The notes below the pieces were generated by a model, which saw only the letters and a list, made by a program, of their open reading frames with translations, ran no database searches and was not told the origin of the DNA. DNA of 64,000 bases from Ectobacillus ponti (lineage in GTDB: Bacteria > Bacillota > Bacilli > Bacillales > Bacillaceae_G), in NCBI RefSeq assembly GCF_024294785.1, contig NZ_JANCLT010000005.1, forward strand, positions 248,001-312,000, given 5' to 3'. The first letter of the stretch is position 1; each line of letters starts with the position of its first letter. A program made the position numbers and the translations under genes. This document shows, one piece after another, positions 52,197 through 60,049 of this stretch.

Positions 52197-52391
52197 ATGA
52201 AATTTGCTCTTGTATTGGTCGTGATCATCGGCGTGGTTTCACTCGTGAGCACAATTCTTGTGGCGAACCGGGTAGAGGCGGAATACAGCAAGTCTGTAAA
52301 GCGAAATCTCACCAATCTGACTCTTATGTATGTGCTGTTGTTTCTGGTGCTTTCTGTCGGCATTGTATGGTACATAGTTGGAGTCAGGTAA
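52197..52391 (+). CDS. Small two-helix membrane protein
   Basis: The 64-residue protein has two membrane helices (LVLVVIIGVVSLVSTILVA and LMYVLLFLVLSVGIVWYIV) joined by a charged loop (NRVEAEYSKSVKRN). AGGGGGAG lies 8 bases before the ATG. I do not recognise the family. It stands alone between the acyl-CoA synthetase and nitroreductase genes. Expression is plausible from the ribosome site, but no role is suggested by context. Confidence 0.6.
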   Translation: MKFALVLVVIIGVVSLVSTILVANRVEAEYSKSVKRNLTNLTLMYVLLFLVLSVGIVWYIVGVR

Positions 52392-52547
52392 CTGCTTTGC
52401 AGCAACAGACAGCCTTGCAGAATTCCATTGCCGGGAATACATTTGAAGAGGGGCAGCCCGTACCGGCAAGCAGGTTGTCGGTAAACGGGACATAATAGTC
52501 GAGAGAGGCTCCATGTTGCATTGTGCAGGAAAAGGACGTGTGGATGT

Positions 52548-53450
52548 ATGATAGAAGTATTTACAGTGCCATTGGCAGAAGTCGTACGGGCAAGGTCATC
52601 AGTCCGGGCTTACCATCGTGAGCCAATTGCGAAAGAGGTGCTGCATCAGCTGGAGACTTATATGGAGCAGGCGCGCGGCAAAGTGAAAGCCGGCATTCGT
52701 CTGGAGATGATTGATGTTCCCAGCCTGGAGCAGGAGAAGGGTGTGAAACTCGGCACATACGGAGTGATTCGCGGCACTTCCACCTTTATTGTTCCCGCAG
52801 TACAACGGGCCGAAATGGATTTGGAGCATATGGGCTATATCATGGAGCATGCTGTTTTGTATGCTGCGTCCCTTGGACTGGGAACGTGCTGGCTCGGGGG
52901 GACGTTCACGCGAAGTGAGTTCGGGAAGGCATTGGAAATTCGTGAGGGAGAGTACATCCCGGCCATCATCGCACTGGGCTACCCGCGCGGGGGGCGGGAT
53001 CTTCTCGGATCGCTGATGCGGGCCGCGGCAGGCTCAAAGTCACGCAAGCCATGGCAGGATGTATTTTTCGACCGCGCCTTCACCCATCCGCTCACTCCAG
53101 AGGAAGCGGGAGCATTTGCCCAAGTGCTGGAGCTGGTGCGGTTGGCGCCGTCTGGCTCAAACAAGCAGCCGTGGCGCATCGTGCGGGATCGAGACCGGTA
53201 TCATTTCTATTTGGCCCACACAAAGGGCTACTCCTCTTCGCGCGGCTTCAGCCCGCAGCGCATTGATATCGGCATTGCCATGTGCCATTTCGAGCTGGCA
53301 GCGGAGGAGCTGGGAGAGCAGGGAAGGTGGGTGCGGCAGGAGCCCCATGGAGCTATGGCACCCCCGGATACAGAATATGTCATCAGCTGGATGCAGGAGG
53401 GTCCCGAAGGTCCGCCAGCGGCCGTTAAGCAGCAATCCCTGCAAAAATAA
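52548..53450 (+). CDS. Nitroreductase family protein
   Basis: The 300-residue protein is built of two nitroreductase-like halves, as in the TM_nitroreductase group. An FMN-binding start (ARSSVRAYHREPI) is followed by a central GTCWLGGTFTR and IPAIIALGYPR, then LRLAPSGSNKQPWRI-like residues in the second half. Such enzymes reduce nitro groups or quinones with NAD(P)H and FMN. The ATG at 52548 is followed by a good N-terminus. The upstream GTG at 52521 lacks a ribosome site. It ends at a strong terminator. Confidence 0.8.
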   Translation: MIEVFTVPLAEVVRARSSVRAYHREPIAKEVLHQLETYMEQARGKVKAGIRLEMIDVPSLEQEKGVKLGTYGVIRGTSTFIVPAVQRAEMDLEHMGYIMEHAVLYAASLGLGTCWLGGTFTRSEFGKALEIREGEYIPAIIALGYPRGGRDLLGSLMRAAAGSKSRKPWQDVFFDRAFTHPLTPEEAGAFAQVLELVRLAPSGSNKQPWRIVRDRDRYHFYLAHTKGYSSSRGFSPQRIDIGIAMCHFELAAEELGEQGRWVRQEPHGAMAPPDTEYVISWMQEGPEGPPAAVKQQSLQK

Positions 53451-53455
53451 ACCAA

Positions 53456-53497
53456 ACAAAAGCATCACCTGCCGTTTTGGATAGGTGATGCTTTTGT
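53456..53497. terminator. Bidirectional terminator
   Basis: ACAAAAGCATCACCT pairs with AGGTGATGCTTTTGT across 12 bases, between the nitroreductase and the convergent GerPA/GerPF-like gene. Confidence 0.85.
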
Positions 53498-53507
53498 GTT
53501 TCAGCAT

Positions 53508-53744
53508 TTATATCACACTCGCCTTAGAGGAAGGAGAATCCAGAACATCGGGATCGGTCACTGTAGAAATCGGGATGTTGATCAGCACAAAGTCACCGTT
53601 CTCCTCACCGAAGCCATAGTTGCGTTTTTCTGATACGAACGAATCCACCTGCAGGTAAGGACCGACTACGGCAGAGGAATCGTGGTCCACTACATTAATC
53701 TTCATGCCTAAAAAGTTGACAATCATTGGCGCGAAATTCAACAT
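53508..53744 (-). CDS. GerPA/GerPF-like spore germination protein
   Basis: The 78-residue protein follows the GerPA/GerPF pattern: N-terminal FAPMIVNFLGMKINVVDHDS, the middle SEKRNYGFGEENGDF, and IPISTVTDPDVLDS at the end. GerP proteins let germinants cross the spore coat. GGGGAGG precedes the ATG at 53744, and the longer GTG start at 53750 overlaps the site. It is the second gene of a two-gene operon on the minus strand. The set differs from a canonical gerPABCDEF operon, so this is a paralogous group. Confidence 0.8.
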   Translation of the reverse strand: MLNFAPMIVNFLGMKINVVDHDSSAVVGPYLQVDSFVSEKRNYGFGEENGDFVLINIPISTVTDPDVLDSPSSKASVI

Positions 53745-53746
53745 GG

Positions 53747-54004
53747 TCACTTCCTCCCCACATGTGGCGCATTGGATTCAAAGGATGCCAGAGAATCCAG
53801 CTGATCGCGGTCATCCACAGCGCTCCGTGTTGCAACAAAGTCGCTGCCATCTCCAAAGTTTTGGCCGTAGCCTTGATTCTTTTTATCGGAATTATGCCAA
53901 TCGGCCAGCAAATTTTGTCCGATGTTCACTGCCGAAGCATTTTCAAAGGAATTTATCTTCAACAGAAAAATATTAATATTAACGTAAGGTACTGGTGCAG
54001 GCAT
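53747..54004 (-). CDS. GerPA/GerPF-like spore germination protein
   Basis: The 85-residue protein resembles the previous one: VPYVNINIFLLKINSFENAS, then NQGYGQNFGDGSDFVAT and VDDRDQLDSLASFES. The ATG at 54004 follows AAGGAGG. It begins the two-gene operon and is divergent from the Hsp20-like gene 75 bp away, so the two units share a promoter region. Confidence 0.8.
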   Translation of the reverse strand: MPAPVPYVNINIFLLKINSFENASAVNIGQNLLADWHNSDKKNQGYGQNFGDGSDFVATRSAVDDRDQLDSLASFESNAPHVGRK

Positions 54005-54079
54005 CGAAAGGCCCACCTCCTTTTTTATCTTCAAGTATATGTCTCTCTGTGAAATTTATGATGGATGAGGAGGGAAGCT

Positions 54080-54652
54080 GTGGACACGGAAAAAATAAAG
54101 CAACTGATGGACTTGGCATCAAACATATACGGAACGAGCTTTTGGAAGGATATCTTTGAACCGGGCGCCATGAATTCTTTTATGGGTGACGGAGCAGAGA
54201 AGCTGGAGGCGTTAAAGAACATGATGGGCAGCACCTCTCCACAGGGGCAGGCACCTGAGGCCGGCCAACGGGCATATCAAGGATCGGCTTCAGAACCAAG
54301 CACAGCTCCAGCGCCGGCTTTGGAGAACACTCCGCAGTTCCCGCTGGCAGATATCATTAAAAAAGACGGGAAGGTCATCGTCCTGATTGACCTGCCCGGC
54401 ATCAATAAAGAAGATGTGCAGCTGATGATGAACCGAAATCATTTGGTGATAAAAGGGACTCCAAAATCAAAAGTAAAGGAAAGTGATGTGGAAATTGTGC
54501 TGTATGAAAGAAAGCATGGGCCGTTTGAGCGCCGCATCCTGCTGCCGGAACCGACAGACGGCAGCAACATTACAGCGAAATTTCATAATGGCGTCCTTCA
54601 GGTAAGCTATCCCATTATGGAGCAAACGGGCGAGATCATTCCCATTGATTGA
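54080..54652 (+). CDS. Hsp20/alpha-crystallin-domain spore protein
   Basis: The 190-residue protein has a helical N-terminus (KIKQLMDLASNIYGTSFWKD), a low-complexity linker (about 60-85, rich in Ala, Pro and Gln) and a C-terminal alpha-crystallin domain (about 95-185, DGKVIVLIDLPGINKEDVQL and GVLQVSYPI). Spore-coat Hsp20 relatives such as GerT and CotM occur in Bacillus. The setting among GerP-like genes supports a spore role. The GTG start follows AGGAGG by 7 bases. Chaperone activity is not shown, and the I-x-I tail of typical small heat-shock proteins is only partly present (IIPID). Confidence 0.78.
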   Translation: MDTEKIKQLMDLASNIYGTSFWKDIFEPGAMNSFMGDGAEKLEALKNMMGSTSPQGQAPEAGQRAYQGSASEPSTAPAPALENTPQFPLADIIKKDGKVIVLIDLPGINKEDVQLMMNRNHLVIKGTPKSKVKESDVEIVLYERKHGPFERRILLPEPTDGSNITAKFHNGVLQVSYPIMEQTGEIIPID

Positions 54653-54654
54653 AG

Positions 54655-54879
54655 CTATTTTTTCAAGCTCAGGCTATCCGCCATGTCGGTATCGTCGACA
54701 AACGAGATGGGGATGTGGATCTCTACGCTGTCGGCATTTTGTTCGCCAAACCCTTCGTTTTTATGGGTGCTGTTGTTCCGGTTCAGAATCATGTTTGAGC
54801 CTGTGGATAGATTGCTGCCGTGTTCCATCGTATTCACTTTTATATACTTCAGGTTGATGACTGAAGGGATAAAAAACAT
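54655..54879 (-). CDS. GerPA/GerPF-like spore germination protein
   Basis: The 74-residue protein is a third member of the set: PSVINLKYIKVNTMEHGSNL, then NEGFGEQNADSVEIHIP and DDTDMADSLSLKK. GGAAGGAGG precedes the ATG. It is convergent with the Hsp20-like gene (2 bp apart) and divergent from the GerPC-like gene. Confidence 0.78.
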   Translation of the reverse strand: MFFIPSVINLKYIKVNTMEHGSNLSTGSNMILNRNNSTHKNEGFGEQNADSVEIHIPISFVDDTDMADSLSLKK

Positions 54880-54986
54880 GCTGCCTTCCTCCTTCCTTTT
54901 GGCTGTTGATGAGAATCATGGACATGTTCCGGGGGAGCGGACATATACTGAATAACAGAAACTGTCCATAGAAGCGGGGACTTACT

Positions 54987-55388
54987 ATGCTATTTAAAAA
55001 AATATTCTCTTCCTCCCAGGAAGATGACAAATACAGCAAGCTTGAACAGAAGCTGCAGGCACTGGAGCTGGAGCTGCAAAAGCTGCAGCTCTTGGAGGAG
55101 AAGTGGGAGACAAAGGAGGAGAAGACTGTGCAGCCTCCTGTTGTCATTGAAAGAGTCCATATTGATAAAGTGGTATTTGATAAATTCGAACTGAATAATA
55201 ATTTTGGCCAGCTTGGCATTAAGGAGCTGAAGGGAAAGCTGAATATTGGCGCAACCTATGGCAGTGATATGTTCCAGCCTGAAGAAGAGGCTAAGCCGCA
55301 GCAGGAGAAAAGCAAAGAGAAAGCAGAGAAGCCCGCAAAAGACGGGCCTGCCGTTAACATCCGGTCAAGAGGGACAAGTTTCACCTAG
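54987..55388 (+). CDS. GerPC-like spore germination protein
   Basis: The 133-residue protein has an N-terminal coiled coil (KLEQKLQALELELQKLQLL) and then VHIDKVVFDKFELNNNFGQL and IKELKGKLNIGATYG, the C-terminal core of GerPC. A Lys/Glu-rich tail follows. GerPC is a member of the GerP complex in the spore coat. Here it lies with GerPA/PF-like paralogues outside a canonical operon. The stop overlaps the convergent DUF421 gene by 4 bases, so antisense transcripts are possible. Confidence 0.75.
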   Translation: MLFKKIFSSSQEDDKYSKLEQKLQALELELQKLQLLEEKWETKEEKTVQPPVVIERVHIDKVVFDKFELNNNFGQLGIKELKGKLNIGATYGSDMFQPEEEAKPQQEKSKEKAEKPAKDGPAVNIRSRGTSFT

Positions 55389-56092
55389 CGGCTTTCATGC
55401 AGCAGGTCTTGGCGTCTATCAACGTATAGTGTGCCATCCTGTTGCACTTCTGCATAAAACACATCTGCCAGGGACAGAATCCCGATTTGGCGCAACTGCT
55501 GCTCCAGCCACTCCTTTGTAATGTGCAGTCTGCCTGCATTTTCTTGGTTCAGTGTGCCGTCTGAAACAATTTCAAGTGCAACAGGAAGCACATGCTGCTT
55601 AATGCCGCTGATATGTATACTTGGCGCCGGAGCAGTCTCTTGATTTTCCTTTTTCACTACAGAAAGCTTGCCGTCCACCTCAAGAATGGCATAGGAAACA
55701 TCAGAAAATGAAAACACATCCTTTTCCCGCAACAGCACAGTGAGAGCGTCAAGATCCAAGCGCAGCTTACGCAAGGCGCCTTCCAGTATCTTTCCGTCCT
55801 TCATTACGACTACAGGCTCTCCTTCCAACAGCTTTCTGGCTCCCCTGGATTTAATATGCAGGAACCCCATGGCAATAGTGACGATGCTCCAGCCAATCAA
55901 AGCCAGAAGCCCATCCCGTAGGTTAAGGCTGGGGTCTATCACTACAGCTCCCCCGATTGCGCCAAGCGTAATTGCCGAAACAAAATTAAAAAAGGTTAAC
56001 TGGCTAATTTCTTTTCTCCCCATGATTCGCGTAAGTGCCAACAAAATCAAGAAGGTAAGAACGACTCTGGCGGCTAACTCGAATATATTCAT
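55385..56092 (-). CDS. DUF421 membrane protein (YetF/YcaP family)
   Basis: The 235-residue protein has three N-terminal membrane helices (FELAARVVLTFLILLALTRIM to WSIVTIAMGFLHI) and a cytosolic beta-rich domain (about 85-235) ending in a two-lobed fold. DUF421 proteins occur in many Bacillus species; some are linked to spore or stress functions, but the activity is unknown. The RMGRKEISQLTFFNFV-like motif after helix 1 is the family hallmark. A weak ribosome site precedes the ATG. Confidence 0.87.
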   Translation of the reverse strand: MNIFELAARVVLTFLILLALTRIMGRKEISQLTFFNFVSAITLGAIGGAVVIDPSLNLRDGLLALIGWSIVTIAMGFLHIKSRGARKLLEGEPVVVMKDGKILEGALRKLRLDLDALTVLLREKDVFSFSDVSYAILEVDGKLSVVKKENQETAPAPSIHISGIKQHVLPVALEIVSDGTLNQENAGRLHITKEWLEQQLRQIGILSLADVFYAEVQQDGTLYVDRRQDLLHESR

Positions 56093-56350
56093 ACAAGCTG
56101 AAACCTGCCTTTCCTGCGGATTTAACCACCCTGTATCTTCATTTTGCTCTCTTTATCGCAAGACATGCGCAGCCTCTGCATAGATTTCCTGTTTAAAAAC
56201 AGATGAGAAGGGAGGGCGCAGGAAAGATGAGAAAATTCTCATGCTGTTTTCATTCATTCTATGGCAAGAGGCTTTATGATAAGCATATACAAAAGAAATC
56301 CCGGACAGAGCAATATGCAATCAAGGTAGGGAAAGGCGGATGAGGGAAAG

Positions 56351-57472
56351 ATGAGACAGCCAAAGGTGTTATTGATTACTGCCAGCTTTGGAAACGGGCA
56401 CAATCAGGTGTCACGTGTCCTAAAGCACGCTTTTGAAGAATTCGGCATCGGAAATGTAGAGGTTTGCGACTTATATGCGGAAGCCTATCCGCATTGGAAT
56501 GAGATCGCAAAATTTCTTTACAAGCAGGCGTTTACGATTGGGCCTTCTTTGTACAAGAAGTTTTTTTATTTTATGGATAAACGGTATGGAACAACGGCCA
56601 CCAAGTGGTACATGAGACTGGGTGAAAAGAAGCTGGAGCATATCCTTGAAGAAAAGAAGCCGGATATTATCATCACGACTTTCCCGGTCGGTACAGTGCC
56701 GGAGCTCCGCAAAACAAAATCGTATAAGTTTCAGCTGTATACGGTGGTGACGGATTATTGTCTGCACCGTACCTGGGTACACGAGGAGATAGATAGATAT
56801 TATGTGGCGACGGAAGCGGTAAAGCAGAAGCTATGTATGAATGGAGTGCCAGCGGAAAATATTCGAGTCAGCGGCATTCCCATCCGCAAAGAATTTGAAT
56901 ATGCCCGCAGCCGCAGCCGTATTATGGAGAAATATAAGATTTCCCCTGATTATAAAAAGGTGCTGATTGTGGCCGGAGCGCAGGGAGTTGTCAAGCATAT
57001 TGGATGGATTGCGGAACGGTTATTGGAGGACCCTGCCGTACAGCTGCTGATTGTATGCGGGCGCAATGAAAAGCTGTACCAGCAGCTGGCGGTGCTGCAG
57101 CCATTCTATGGCAGCCGATTGCAGGTGTTTGCCTATGTGGAGAAGATCCATGAGCTGTATGAGGCGGCAGATATCATGATTACAAAGCCGGGGGGCATCA
57201 CCTTGTCCGAAGCAGTGGCCAAGAAGCTGCCGACCGTATTATATAAGCCTGTGCCGGGACAGGAGCAGGAGAATTCCGTATTCTTCAATCAGGCGGGAGC
57301 AGCAGTTGTGCTGCGGAATAAAGAAGAAGTGGTAAGAGAAACTCTATCGCTTCTGCATCATACAAATAGATTGCAAAACATGAAATATGCTTTAGAGGAC
57401 TTGCATAAGGCGGGCAGCTCTGTCCTCATTACATCGGACATCCTGCAGTTCTTTCGGCATGCCCATGTATAA
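56351..57472 (+). CDS. UgtP/MGDG-synthase-like glycosyltransferase
   Basis: The 373-residue GT28-type enzyme starts LLITASFGNGHNQVSRVLK, the MGDG-synthase N-terminal signature. It has a second domain with KPGGITLSEAVAKKLPTVLYKPVPGQE, the nucleotide-sugar site. B. subtilis UgtP uses UDP-glucose to add glucose units to diacylglycerol and anchors lipoteichoic acid. This enzyme could do the same or transfer another sugar to lipid. GAGGGAAAG precedes the ATG. Confidence 0.87.
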   Translation: MRQPKVLLITASFGNGHNQVSRVLKHAFEEFGIGNVEVCDLYAEAYPHWNEIAKFLYKQAFTIGPSLYKKFFYFMDKRYGTTATKWYMRLGEKKLEHILEEKKPDIIITTFPVGTVPELRKTKSYKFQLYTVVTDYCLHRTWVHEEIDRYYVATEAVKQKLCMNGVPAENIRVSGIPIRKEFEYARSRSRIMEKYKISPDYKKVLIVAGAQGVVKHIGWIAERLLEDPAVQLLIVCGRNEKLYQQLAVLQPFYGSRLQVFAYVEKIHELYEAADIMITKPGGITLSEAVAKKLPTVLYKPVPGQEQENSVFFNQAGAAVVLRNKEEVVRETLSLLHHTNRLQNMKYALEDLHKAGSSVLITSDILQFFRHAHV

Positions 57473-57490
57473 AGCAGTCTATGCGGAAAG

Positions 57491-57525
57491 ATGAAGTCAT
57501 CTGGAGTGGGTGGCTTCATTTTTAT
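57491..57525 (+). terminator. Terminator of the glycosyltransferase gene
   Basis: ATGAAG(T)CATC pairs with GGTG(G)CTTCAT and is followed by a T-run. From 57526 to 57763 I find no supported gene. Confidence 0.6.
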
Positions 57526-57763
57526 TGGCAAAGGCTTTATTGCTGCGTGCATACAGGGAAGTGCTTCCTCCTTTGCGGGCAGCAAGCTTTTAGAAAAGGG
57601 TTGTTGTCTGTACCGGCACAGGAGATTTGCACGGCTGCACGTGCATCAGCAGGCTATCAGGCGCTTCCATCTCGAATTTTACAGTTGCACAAACGGGAGG
57701 GTTTGATGAACCGCTTAAATTGCTCCCATATCTGTCAAAGTGGAGGTGGTGCGCATGATGAGA

Positions 57764-57791
57764 GGGCATCTGACGGATTCATCAGATGCCC
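57764..57791 (-). terminator. Hairpin at the end of the kinase gene
   Basis: GGGCATCTGA pairs with TCAGATGCCC and overlaps the kinase stop codon. The T-tract on the minus strand is weak. Confidence 0.55.
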
Positions 57792-59182
57792 GTATAAGCA
57801 GGGAAGGTGAGAGATACAGTTGTGCCTGCTCCCTCAGTGCTTCGCAGTGAAATCGTTCCGCTGTATGCCTCAACAAGACGTTTGGCGATGGCAAGGCCAA
57901 GCCCATTGCCGCCCAGCTTGCGTGAACGGGCTTTGTCAACCCGGTAGAAGCGATTGAGCACAAAGGGCAGATCCTCAGCCGGTATCCCCATTCCCCGATC
58001 CTCGACATGAATAGCTATCATTCCATCCTCCTTTGCAGTACGAACTGCAATGCTTGGCTGCTCTGTCGGGGAGTACTTGATGGCATTGTCCAGGAGAATG
58101 ATGAGAGTCTGCTCCAGATAGCGTGCCGGCATGGCAATCCGGGCATCCTCCGGAAAAAGCTGCTGCTGCAGGGAAATATGCGGGTGCAGCACTTGAAAGT
58201 GGTTGGAGACAAGTGTTGCCACCTCATTGACCAGAGAAGGCTCCAGTCCTTCTGCCGGCAGCTGTTCTGACTCAGCTCTTGAGAGTGTCAGCAGCTCTGC
58301 CACAAGCGCATTCAAGCGTTCCACTTCCTTCAAGCTGGCCTGCAAGGACTTCTCAAGCACCTCCGGATCGCGTTTTCCCCACCGGTTCAGCATGGACAGA
58401 TGGCCTTGAATAATGGTGAGCGGTGTCCGCAATTCGTGGGATGCATCCTCAATAAATTGCTTTTGCTGGACAAAGGATTGCTCCAGGTCATCCATCACTT
58501 CATTGAACAATATGCCAAGCTGGGCGATTTCATCCTTGCTGTCCGGAACAGGAACACGCTCCTTCATGCCATTTTTCCGAATGCGATGCATGGTATCTGT
58601 TACAACCTGTATTTTGCTTAGCAGCTGCCTGGCGATAAAGGTGCCGCCAAAAAAGCTCAGCACGAGTCCGCCCGCACCGGCGGCAAGCATAATGCCAAAG
58701 ATCATATCCATAAATTTTTCGAAAATATCCATCACCTGCATGACTTCAATCGTGCCGGTAAACGAAGGGGTTTTGACGGGTGTGCGTACGATGAGGGCCT
58801 TATCTTCCCAATGCTCCGTGGCGGCCGAGCCCTCTTCCCGCGCCAGGCCCTTGGGTATTTCGCGGCTGGCAGAAGCAAGCACATTGCCGTTTTTGTCCAG
58901 AATCCGGATGAGCTGATGCTTCTCGGCTATCCCCTGCAAAAAGGCAGTGATACTGGCGGCATTTTGCGGGGAAAAGTCCATTTTGGGGTTAGCAATGTAG
59001 GCTTCAACCCCCTTGGCATAATGTTCCAGCTGCGCTGTCTCGTATTTGTCAGTCCAATGGTCCATAATGATGTATTGGACAACACTATAGGAGGCAACCA
59101 GCACAAAAATGAGAGCGGTTGACCATAATGTCAGCTTCCACTTAATCGGTATGCTTTGCAGTAGGCTTCGCAGATGACTCAT
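57782..59182 (-). CDS. Sensor histidine kinase (ArlS/CsrS-like)
   Basis: The 466-residue kinase has two membrane helices (LTLWSTALIFVLVASYSVVQ and MDMIFGIMLAAGAGGLVLSFF) around a ~130-residue sensor domain. A HAMP domain, an H-box with ASHELRTPLTIIQGH, an N-box (DNAIKYSP) and a G-box (GNGLGLAIAKRLV) follow. The ATG overlaps the stop of the regulator gene. The pair lies downstream of the RND exporter and could respond to compounds it exports. That link is positional only. Confidence 0.9.
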   Translation of the reverse strand: MSHLRSLLQSIPIKWKLTLWSTALIFVLVASYSVVQYIIMDHWTDKYETAQLEHYAKGVEAYIANPKMDFSPQNAASITAFLQGIAEKHQLIRILDKNGNVLASASREIPKGLAREEGSAATEHWEDKALIVRTPVKTPSFTGTIEVMQVMDIFEKFMDMIFGIMLAAGAGGLVLSFFGGTFIARQLLSKIQVVTDTMHRIRKNGMKERVPVPDSKDEIAQLGILFNEVMDDLEQSFVQQKQFIEDASHELRTPLTIIQGHLSMLNRWGKRDPEVLEKSLQASLKEVERLNALVAELLTLSRAESEQLPAEGLEPSLVNEVATLVSNHFQVLHPHISLQQQLFPEDARIAMPARYLEQTLIILLDNAIKYSPTEQPSIAVRTAKEDGMIAIHVEDRGMGIPAEDLPFVLNRFYRVDKARSRKLGGNGLGLAIAKRLVEAYSGTISLRSTEGAGTTVSLTFPAYTGI

Positions 59183-59853
59183 CGCATGACATATCCTGCG
59201 CCGCGGATGGTTTGAATATACTTGTCTTTGTCGGAATCATGCAGTTTATTGCGCAGATAGCGCACATATACATCAACAACGTTCGTCTCAACAGCAGAAT
59301 CATAGCCCCATACGTGTTCAAGCAAGATATCCCGCGTGAGCACACGGTTTACATTTCTCATAAACATGACCAATAACTCAAACTCCTTATTCGTCAGTTC
59401 AACCGCAGAGGGTCCCTTTTTCAGGATTCGCGATTCAACGTCCAATTCTAAATCCTTAAAGGACAGTACAAGCTTTTTTTCTTCTTTTTGTTTTTGTTCT
59501 CTCCTGGCGATCACCCGCATGCGGGCAAGCAACTCTTCAATGGCAAAAGGCTTGGCTACATAATCGTCGGCCCCGCTGTCCAAGCCGGTGACACGGTCCA
59601 TTACACTGTCACGGGCTGTGAGCATAATAATCGGGGTATCCTTCGCAGCGCGCAGCCGGCGGCAGACCTCCAAGCCGTTGAGGCCCGGGAGCATGAGGTC
59701 CAGTAAAATGAGGTCATAGTCTTGCTGCAGCGCAGCTTCCAGGCCAGCGCGCCCGTCGTGTACAACATCCACAGCGTAGCCTTCATATCTAAGCTCCAAT
59801 ATAAGGAAGTCTGCCAAGCTTTCTTCATCCTCCACAATCAAGATGTGCTGCAT
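59179..59853 (-). CDS. OmpR-family response regulator (ArlR-like)
   Basis: The 224-residue protein has the receiver (EDEE at 8-11, phosphorylated Asp52 in LDLMLPGLNG, Lys in AKPF) and a winged helix (TNKEFELLVMFMRNVNRVLT to TIRGAGYVMR). The ATG at 59853 has AAGGAGGG upstream, and the longer frame to 59904 lacks a site. It is the first gene of the pair. Confidence 0.9.
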   Translation of the reverse strand: MQHILIVEDEESLADFLILELRYEGYAVDVVHDGRAGLEAALQQDYDLILLDLMLPGLNGLEVCRRLRAAKDTPIIMLTARDSVMDRVTGLDSGADDYVAKPFAIEELLARMRVIARREQKQKEEKKLVLSFKDLELDVESRILKKGPSAVELTNKEFELLVMFMRNVNRVLTRDILLEHVWGYDSAVETNVVDVYVRYLRNKLHDSDKDKYIQTIRGAGYVMR

Positions 59854-60011
59854 CTGTAATCCCTCCTTGCTGTCATGAAAGGAACCGGGCAAACAGCTCT
59901 TCATGTTTTTTTCTATTTTACAAGCATCACATGAAATGAAGCAAAAGAATGCGTGAGAACAGGATGATAAGGGAATGAGAAATTTCTCATTTCATTGCTT
60001 GGGCCATTGCA

Positions 60012-60046
60012 AACAGGATGCCCCGCATCTTGCAGGGCATCCTGTT
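60012..60046 (-). terminator. Hairpin after the RND exporter gene
   Basis: AACAGGATGCCC pairs with GGGCATCCTGTT across 11 bases. The T-tract is short, so termination may be partial. No gene lies in 59854-60049. Confidence 0.6.
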
Positions 60047-60049
60047 CTG

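Noticed and set aside
57481-57810. Plus-strand frame of 109 codons after the glycosyltransferase
   Set aside because: Composition is not protein-like, it runs through a terminator and into the convergent kinase gene, and no ribosome site is present.
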